Source of the DNA: Streptomyces sp. NBC_00286
Lineage (GTDB): Bacteria; Actinomycetota; Actinomycetes; Streptomycetales; Streptomycetaceae
Direction of reading: 5' to 3'
Length of the DNA stretch: 64,000 nucleotides
Assembly (NCBI RefSeq): GCF_036173125.1
Contig: NZ_CP108054.1
Location: 7,841,001-7,905,000, forward strand
Position numbers and translations under genes: made by a program. Below the pieces are notes generated by a model. It saw only the letters and a program-made list of their open reading frames with translations, did not search any database and was not told the origin of the DNA. Positions 59,040-64,000 of the stretch are shown piece after piece. Each line of letters opens with the position of its first letter. Position 1 is the stretch's first letter.

Positions 59040-61025
59040 TCACTGTAGCGAGCCCTCGGTGGGGCTCACGGGCCGGGCGTCGGCCGGGGTGCCGTCGCGC
59101 AGGCTGCCCAGGAGCTCGCGCATCGCCGCCAGAGACTCGCGGGCCGCCGGGGCCACGTCGTCGAGGCGGCCCTCCTCGGCGGCGGTGACGACTTCGGCGG
59201 TCCGGTCGAGGACCGCGGCGCGCAGCCCGGCGGCAACCCTCTGCCGTTCCGCGTGGGCCGCGGCGAGCGCCTCGTGGACGACCGCGCCCAGCTCGCCGTC
59301 CTCGCGGCGGGCGATGCGCCCGCGCCGGGACCGTACGAGGAAGCCCGCCAGCCACGCGCAGCCGAACAGCGGCAGCAGCATCACCGTCAGGGCGAACACC
59401 GTGATCCCCACGACGAGGGTTCCGGCCGGGTCCCCGTCGATCGTGCCGTCCCGCGCCGCTGTCACCGACACCGCGCCGGCCAGTACCGACGCCGCCGCCG
59501 GCACCGATGCCCAAGTCGCCCACGGATCACGGCCGTACGCCCCCACCGCGTACACCCCGCCCACCAGGGCGCAGGCGCCCGCGATCAGGGCCAGCCAGGG
59601 ATCCGCGTCGGAGCCGGGTGCCCACGGCCACAGCCAGGCTCCCGCGAGCAATGCGGCCAGCACCGGCCAGGGCGCCGACCGCCGCCACAGCAACGGCAGC
59701 AGCTGCACGATCAGCAGCGCGCCCAGCAGCAACAGACTGGGCGCGTCCCGGTCCTCGGTGAACAGGAACACGGCCGGGAGGATCCCGGCGGCCGGCAGCA
59801 GGGCGTGCGAGGCGAGGCGCCAGTCCAGTGCCCTGCTCCGCCCGGTCGAGGGACGTGCGGTCTGCCCTGGGTGGGCCGGCAGTTCCGCCCGTACCGACCA
59901 GCCGCCGGACGGGCCCGCTCCCGGCCCGGCGGTCACCGAGCCGCCGACCGCCTCGGCGCGCTCGCGCATACCGGTCATGCCCCGCCCCGAGCCAAGACCC
60001 CGGCCACTGGCACCGGCCGCCAGATTCGTACGGGACCCTCCGTCGTCGTCGACGGTGAGCGCCAGCCACCCGTCGCCCAGGTCCTGCACACCGACGCGTA
60101 CGACCGCCCCCGGGGCGTAGCGCAGCGTGTTCGTGAGGGCTTCCCTGGCGATGCCGAACACCGCCTCCGTCACCTTCGTGCCGGCTGCCGCGACGTCCGC
60201 GACGCCGGTGATCTCCACTCGCTGTCCGAGGCGGATGAAGCCGCTGGCGAGTTCCTCGAGCCGGGTACCCAGCGGGACGTCGTCGCCCTCCTCGGCGGCC
60301 CCCAGAGAGGTGACCAGGCGCTGCACGGTGGTCTGGGTCTCGCGGCCGGTGCGGGCGGCGAAGTCGAGGGCCTCGGCGGCCAGTTCGGGACGGCTGGCGG
60401 CGAGGTGCAGGGCGGCCTCCGCGGTGACGACGACGGAGGTGAGGTGGTGGGCGCTGACGTCGTGCAACTCCCGTGCCAGCCTGCGCCGTTCACTCACCCC
60501 CGCTTGCTGCCCCTCGGCCCGGGCCCGGGCCAGGCGGGCGGCGGCCCCGGCTCGTGCGGCCGACTGGTGGGCGCGGCCCCGGCCGAGCCCGACGACTCCC
60601 AGGTGGAACGCGACGGCGACGGCCAGGCCGACTCCGGCCTCAAGGCTCGCGCCATCGACGGCGAGGCCGACCAGGACCTGGTAGCAGACGAGGACGCCCA
60701 CCGCCCTCAGCGTCACCGGCAGGGTGGTGCGGGCGGCGACCGAGTACACGGCCACCAAGTCGCCCACGATGACGAACATCTGGACCGCGTCCGAGGCCGC
60801 CGTCAACAGGGCCAGTCCGTAGCAGGCGGCCACCCCTGCCAGCGCCACCAGCGGCATCCGCCGTCGCAGCCCCAGCGCGACGGTCGTCCCGGCCGCCACG
60901 ACCAGGGTGAACCCGAGGTCGTCGCGGTAGAGGCCGTAGCCGCCGTCCAGCGCCTCCGGTCCCGGCCACACCAGAAGAAGGGCCGCGACGGCCGGCGGCA
61001 GCAGCCAGTTCCGTAGGGTTTCCAT
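59040..61025 (-). CDS. Sensor histidine kinase with degenerate second module
   Basis: 661 residues. N-terminal sensor of about six membrane helices (1-150), DHp HisKA_3 domain with phospho-His188 (SERRRLARELHDVSAHHL), HATPase_c (LRYAPGAVVRVGVQDLGDGWLALTVDDDGGSRTN; GRGLGSGRGMTGMRERAEAVGGSV). Then a second membrane sensor (about 420-560) and a DHp-like remnant (AERQRVAAGLRAAVLDRTAEVVTAAEEGRL) in which the HD is replaced (RAAVLDR), with no second ATPase. Phosphorylates the adjacent response regulator. Start ATG 61025. Confidence 0.9.
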   Translation of the reverse strand: METLRNWLLPPAVAALLLVWPGPEALDGGYGLYRDDLGFTLVVAAGTTVALGLRRRMPLVALAGVAACYGLALLTAASDAVQMFVIVGDLVAVYSVAARTTLPVTLRAVGVLVCYQVLVGLAVDGASLEAGVGLAVAVAFHLGVVGLGRGRAHQSAARAGAAARLARARAEGQQAGVSERRRLARELHDVSAHHLTSVVVTAEAALHLAASRPELAAEALDFAARTGRETQTTVQRLVTSLGAAEEGDDVPLGTRLEELASGFIRLGQRVEITGVADVAAAGTKVTEAVFGIAREALTNTLRYAPGAVVRVGVQDLGDGWLALTVDDDGGSRTNLAAGASGRGLGSGRGMTGMRERAEAVGGSVTAGPGAGPSGGWSVRAELPAHPGQTARPSTGRSRALDWRLASHALLPAAGILPAVFLFTEDRDAPSLLLLGALLIVQLLPLLWRRSAPWPVLAALLAGAWLWPWAPGSDADPWLALIAGACALVGGVYAVGAYGRDPWATWASVPAAASVLAGAVSVTAARDGTIDGDPAGTLVVGITVFALTVMLLPLFGCAWLAGFLVRSRRGRIARREDGELGAVVHEALAAAHAERQRVAAGLRAAVLDRTAEVVTAAEEGRLDDVAPAARESLAAMRELLGSLRDGTPADARPVSPTEGSLQ

Positions 61026-61124
61026 GAGGGCCTGAGCCTACGATGCGCCCGCTCGCCGACACGTCCTGCGCCGGAACGACCCGCCCCCGGCCGCCTCCAC
61101 CTTCCGATAGAGACGGCAGGCCGG

Positions 61125-61227
61125 TTACGGGACGTTATGAGTACTGTCCAGCTTGTAGCCGTGTACGCTCGCGCACCGTACGCGCGTCAGGCCTGGTGAA
61201 GTGTCCTTCCAGGCGGCCACATTGGGC
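61125..61227 (+). repeat. 103-bp element, copy B
   Basis: TTACGGGACGTTAT to CATTGGGC, ending two bases before ATG 61230 of the HATPase gene, so it is its promoter/leader. See copy A for the comparison. CTGGTGAAGTGTCC lies 15-28 bases before the start. Confidence 0.85.
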
Positions 61228-61229
61228 GC

Positions 61230-61805
61230 ATGACACCACCGGCCACCCGCCAACTCCCCGTCACCGTACGTGTGTTCACCCAGCGCTTCAGTGCCACCCC
61301 GCTCGGCGCCCGCCTCGCCCGGCACCTCGCGCTGAACCAGCTCCACGACTGGGGCATCCCGCACGGCACCCGCGCCTCCGACACCGCCGCCGTGATCGTC
61401 GCGGAGCTGGCGGCCAACGCGGTGACCCACGGACGCGTACCGGGCCGCGACTTCGAACTGTGCCTCTCCCTCATCCCCGGCAGCCTCCGCATCGAGGTCA
61501 CCGACACCCGCACCGAGGCGCGCCCGCCCGGCCCCGGCGACGTAAAGCCTGCGGAGCCTCTCGCCGACTCCGGCCGCGGTCTCGTCCTCGTAGAGGCGCT
61601 GGCCGACCGCTGGGAGATCCTGGACCGTGAACCGCCCGGCAAGACCGTACGGGCCGAAATCGACCTGCCCCGCTGGCTGTCCCTGTTCCAGCAGCACCTG
61701 AACGAGAGCGACGACGCCCGGCGTATGGAGCCCGCTGAGGAGCAGATACGCCGAGGCAGTGGTGCAGAGAAGGTGAAGGACGCAACCTTGTGGCTGTCCA
61801 GGTGA
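61230..61805 (+). CDS. HATPase_c anti-sigma-like ATP-binding protein
   Basis: 191 residues. GHKL fold: N-box AAVIVAELAANAVTHGRVPGRDFEL and G-box EPLADSGRGLVLVEALADRWEI, the layout of the short serine-kinase-like proteins abundant in streptomycetes that pair with XRE/DUF397 regulators. It could be an anti-sigma or anti-regulator factor. ATG 61230. The downstream gene starts within its last codons (GTG 61790, 16 bases overlap). It is divergent from the histidine kinase gene, not from an XRE gene as is usual. Confidence 0.9.
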   Translation: MTPPATRQLPVTVRVFTQRFSATPLGARLARHLALNQLHDWGIPHGTRASDTAAVIVAELAANAVTHGRVPGRDFELCLSLIPGSLRIEVTDTRTEARPPGPGDVKPAEPLADSGRGLVLVEALADRWEILDREPPGKTVRAEIDLPRWLSLFQQHLNESDDARRMEPAEEQIRRGSGAEKVKDATLWLSR

Positions 61806-63121
61806 TCTGGACGTACATGCACAAGGTCAGGTCTCGTCGCACCAGGATGGGTCACACGTACGTGAACACGCGCGCGGTCAAGGTCAACGTGGCGATCGCC
61901 GCGGCCCTGTTTCTGTTCCTCTCCGCGGTGGTCCTCGAAGTCGCCAGCGACTCCGGCATGACCAGGAACTCCGGCGGCGGCTCCGGCATGACCAGGAACT
62001 ACGGCGGCGGCTCCGGCATGACCTGGAACTACGACAAGGCCTTCGACCCCAGGGCCGACAGCACGACCAAGCTGTCCGCCGTGATGGCGACCGCCGCCGA
62101 CGACATCTGGGCGGCGGGCCAGTCCACCCCCAACATCAGCACAGCAGGAGACGAGTCGGCCGACGACGGCTTCCTCATGCACTACGACGGCACCGACTGG
62201 CAGCGCCGCCCCATGCCGGCGTCGTTCGGCACCAGCGTCTACGACGCGCGCTTCGACGCCGTGGACTCCGGCGGACTGCTGCTGACAGGGAGCCTGCGCC
62301 TGAACTCGCTGCGGATGGCCCACTGGGACGGCACTCGCTGGACGCCGCTGCCCAAGCTCCCCGGAGACCCCCGGGCGTCCGACATCAAGGCCCTCGCCCC
62401 GGACGACATCTGGGTCCTCGGCTGGGTCCTCGGCGGCGAGAACGGCGAGGACGTCGAGACCAGGGCGTACCACTGGGACGGCACCCGTTGGACCGCCATG
62501 GACCTGCCCACCACCGTCACCGCACTCGACGGCGTCGCGTCCGACGACCTGTGGGCGGTCGGCAGCCGCTACGGGAAGGGGGACGCAGGACCGGGGCTGC
62601 CGGGCGGCCAGCCCGCCGCCGTGCACTGGGACGGCCGTGCCTGGAAGCTCGTACCGACGCCGGAGTACCGCTACAAGGTCCAGGCCCCCGAGCAGACGGC
62701 GCTCCTCACCGAGGTCGTCGTGCAGGACGGCGACGTACACGCCTACGGCGAACTCACCTCCGTCAGCGAGGACGACGAACCCGACCCACCGACGGAGAAC
62801 ATCCACCTCCGCTGGAACGGCACCCGCTGGACCAAGCAGCCGACCCCCGAGGGAGCCTGCGCCGACCGCGGCCACGCGGTCCGCGACGGCGAGCGCGGAA
62901 CGGTCCTCAGCGCCCGCAAATACCTCACCGCGGACGGCAGTTGCGAACAAATCGCGACTCCAGAACCACCGAGCAGCTACGGCATCAAGGGAAAGGCACG
63001 GTTCACCCTGGACGCCATCACAGCAGTCCCGGGCACCGACAAGATCCTCGGAGTCGGCTCCGTGGCCTCGGTGGGCAGCGATCCGGCGTACAAGGTCGTC
63101 ATCGTCAGCCTGAAGCGGTGA
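61790..63121 (+). CDS. Membrane-anchored beta-propeller-like protein
   Basis: 443 residues from GTG 61790 (ATG 61847 is an alternative). A hydrophobic helix (VNVAIAAALFLFLSAVVLEVA, about 33-53) is followed by three 10-residue repeats (SGMTRNSGGG, SGMTRNYGGG, SGMTWNYDKA) and a domain with DDIWAAG, DDIWVLG, DDLWAVG and HWDGTRWT motifs repeated about every 50-60 residues, like Kelch/PQQ-type beta-propeller blades. Extracellular binding role inferred. Probably translated with the HATPase gene. Confidence 0.75.
   Translation: MAVQVIWTYMHKVRSRRTRMGHTYVNTRAVKVNVAIAAALFLFLSAVVLEVASDSGMTRNSGGGSGMTRNYGGGSGMTWNYDKAFDPRADSTTKLSAVMATAADDIWAAGQSTPNISTAGDESADDGFLMHYDGTDWQRRPMPASFGTSVYDARFDAVDSGGLLLTGSLRLNSLRMAHWDGTRWTPLPKLPGDPRASDIKALAPDDIWVLGWVLGGENGEDVETRAYHWDGTRWTAMDLPTTVTALDGVASDDLWAVGSRYGKGDAGPGLPGGQPAAVHWDGRAWKLVPTPEYRYKVQAPEQTALLTEVVVQDGDVHAYGELTSVSEDDEPDPPTENIHLRWNGTRWTKQPTPEGACADRGHAVRDGERGTVLSARKYLTADGSCEQIATPEPPSSYGIKGKARFTLDAITAVPGTDKILGVGSVASVGSDPAYKVVIVSLKR
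61951..62040 (+). repeat. Three 30-bp tandem repeats in coding region
   Basis: CTCCGGCATGACCAGGAACT then a variable 10 bases; 61951-61980 and 61981-62010 differ by one base, 62011-62040 diverges at its end. In frame: 10 residues per unit. Confidence 0.9.
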
Positions 63122-63250
63122 GGACCGCCAACTGTCCTGGCGCTGCCGTGCGGAGGCAGCATGCCCAATGACTCAGGGCGGCTGGTTACTAAGGCGTGCA
63201 TCGGGTCGTGATCAATGAGCATCGCAGCCTCCGGGGCGGGTGCCTCGTCT

Positions 63251-63300
63251 GGGGCGCGGGGCCCGGCGATCTGTGGCTGCGCCGTGTGGACGCGGGTGAC
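63251..63300 (-). repeat. Degenerate dispersed intergenic repeat, copy 6
   Basis: GGGGCGCGGGGCCCGGCGAT, CTGTGGCTGCGCCGTGTGGACGCGGG: the same order as copies 3 and 4, with more changes. Lies between the propeller-like gene and the TetR gene. Confidence 0.5.
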
Positions 63301-63371
63301 CGGAAGCGTTGCCGCAGGCGGGCAGCGGCGGGGCCCGAGGGCCCCGGCTGCGTGCCGGCCGGGGCGGTGCG

Positions 63372-63950
63372 TCAGACCATGGGGAGCCGGTTCACCAGCA
63401 GCTCCACCCTCGGCTCGGCGTCCTCGGGCGGCAGGCGGCCCGCTCGGGTCAGGGTGGCCAGGCCGTGCAGGGCCGCCCAGAACGTCTCGGTGAACAGCCC
63501 CGGGTGGACGCCGTCGCCGGCGACCTCGGCGAGCGTCTCCAGCAGGGCGGCGAAGGCGTCCTTCAGCGGCTCGGGGGTGTCCTCCTGTGCGTACGCCAGG
63601 CCGCCGTCGAGCTGGAACAAGGCGTCGTAGACCGCCGGGTTGCGTGCGGCGAAGTCGAGGTAGGCGCGGGCCAGGGCGGCGACCCGGGCGCGCGGGCCGT
63701 CCGAGGCGGAGGTCGCGGCCCGCACCGCCGTGGCCAGTTCGGCGGCCCCCTGAAGGGCGACGGCGCCGATGATCTCGCGCTTGCCGCGGAAGTGGCTGTA
63801 GAGGACGGGCTGGCTGTATTCGATGCGCTCGGCGAGCCGGCGGGTGGTGACAGCGTCCCAGCCCTGCTGCTCGGCGAGTTCGCGGGCTGTCGCCACGATG
63901 AGGCGCTCGCGCTCCGCCCGTTCGCGCTGCTTGCGTTCCTGTACCGACAT
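63372..63950 (-). CDS. TetR family transcriptional regulator
   Basis: 192 residues. N-terminal HTH (RLIVATARELAEQQGWDAVTTRRLAERIEYSQPVLYSHFRGKREIIGAVALQG, about 16-66) and a TetR_C_33-type ligand domain (LARAYLDFAARNPAVYDALFQLDGG...TFWAALHGLATLTRAGRLPPE). ATG 63950. A perfect palindrome CTAGC-ATC-GCTAG lies ten bases upstream and is its probable autoregulatory operator; the target would be a gene beyond the right edge. Ligand unknown. Confidence 0.92.
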   Translation of the reverse strand: MSVQERKQRERAERERLIVATARELAEQQGWDAVTTRRLAERIEYSQPVLYSHFRGKREIIGAVALQGAAELATAVRAATSASDGPRARVAALARAYLDFAARNPAVYDALFQLDGGLAYAQEDTPEPLKDAFAALLETLAEVAGDGVHPGLFTETFWAALHGLATLTRAGRLPPEDAEPRVELLVNRLPMV

Positions 63951-63959
63951 GAATCGATC

Positions 63960-63972
63960 CTAGCATCGCTAG
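63960..63972. promoter_or_regulatory. TetR operator CTAGCATCGCTAG
   Basis: Perfect inverted repeat (5 + 3 + 5) next to the TetR start; a related half-site CTAGCG begins at 63993 near the window edge. Confidence 0.65.
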
Positions 63973-64000
63973 ACAATCGAGCGGCAGCAGTACTAGCGTT

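Overview
The window looks like a chromosomal segment of a Streptomyces (or very close relative). The sequence is strongly GC-rich, with G or C at nearly every third codon position. GTG starts are common. The genes found together (polA, rpsA, coaE and PAC2; pyk, a tRNA, an ANTAR regulator and a liv operon; an XRE/DUF397 pair with an HATPase; DUF3068; DUF6343) are a typical Streptomyces set. I count about 60 protein genes, one tRNA and one complete insertion sequence. There is no CRISPR array, rRNA or prophage.

Layout. 0-2 kb: the start of a crotonase-family gene faces two SDR genes across a palindromic operator (acyl-CoA metabolism). 2.4-8.7 kb: an ankyrin/HEAT protein, a zinc-peptidase-like protein, chorismate mutase, a lone receiver protein and aminopeptidase N. 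8.8-11.7 kb: a coupled decarboxylase/N-hydroxylase pair resembling the first two steps of hydroxamate siderophore synthesis. 11.7-16.7 kb: an SDR with a changed catalytic residue, a SIMPL protein, pyruvate kinase, a LAGLIDADG-motif protein, a tRNA with anticodon CAA, and the ANTAR regulator. 16.7-22.5 kb: a complete branched-chain amino acid ABC transporter (livKHMGF). 22.8-29.6 kb: small envelope proteins, a thioesterase, an FdhF-like oxidoreductase and polA. 30-38 kb: DUF4184, a lytic transglycosylase, DUF3068, HrpB helicase and a methyltransferase. 38-44.9 kb: rpsA with a clear promoter and long leader, PAC2, coaE, TPR, DUF6343, an acyltransferase-like protein, a methyltransferase and DoxX. 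45-51.5 kb: an S4 protein, family-5 uracil-DNA glycosylase, prolyl aminopeptidase, and a GntR, NCS1 permease, hydantoin racemase and RidA group. 51.9-54 kb: a PGRP amidase and a nucleotidyltransferase.

54-64 kb is the most plastic part. An IS1182-like element sits in the loop of an intergenic hairpin. Just beyond it are a DUF397/XRE pair, a Clp-N-domain protein, a two-component system and an HATPase gene. A 103-bp element occurs twice as an ungapped direct repeat exactly 4,062 bp apart (86 of 103 bases identical), once beside the XRE gene and once immediately upstream of the HATPase gene. Removing the DNA between the copies would join XRE, element and HATPase into one compact divergent unit.

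The main leads are this split locus, the IS target, the short-variable-loop tRNA with a leucine anticodon next to the LAGLIDADG protein, an array of GTGAG/ATGAG motifs before DoxX, the Tyr-to-Phe SDR, and a perfect GntR-type operator before the permease. All family names come from reading motifs in the translated sequence. No database search was run.
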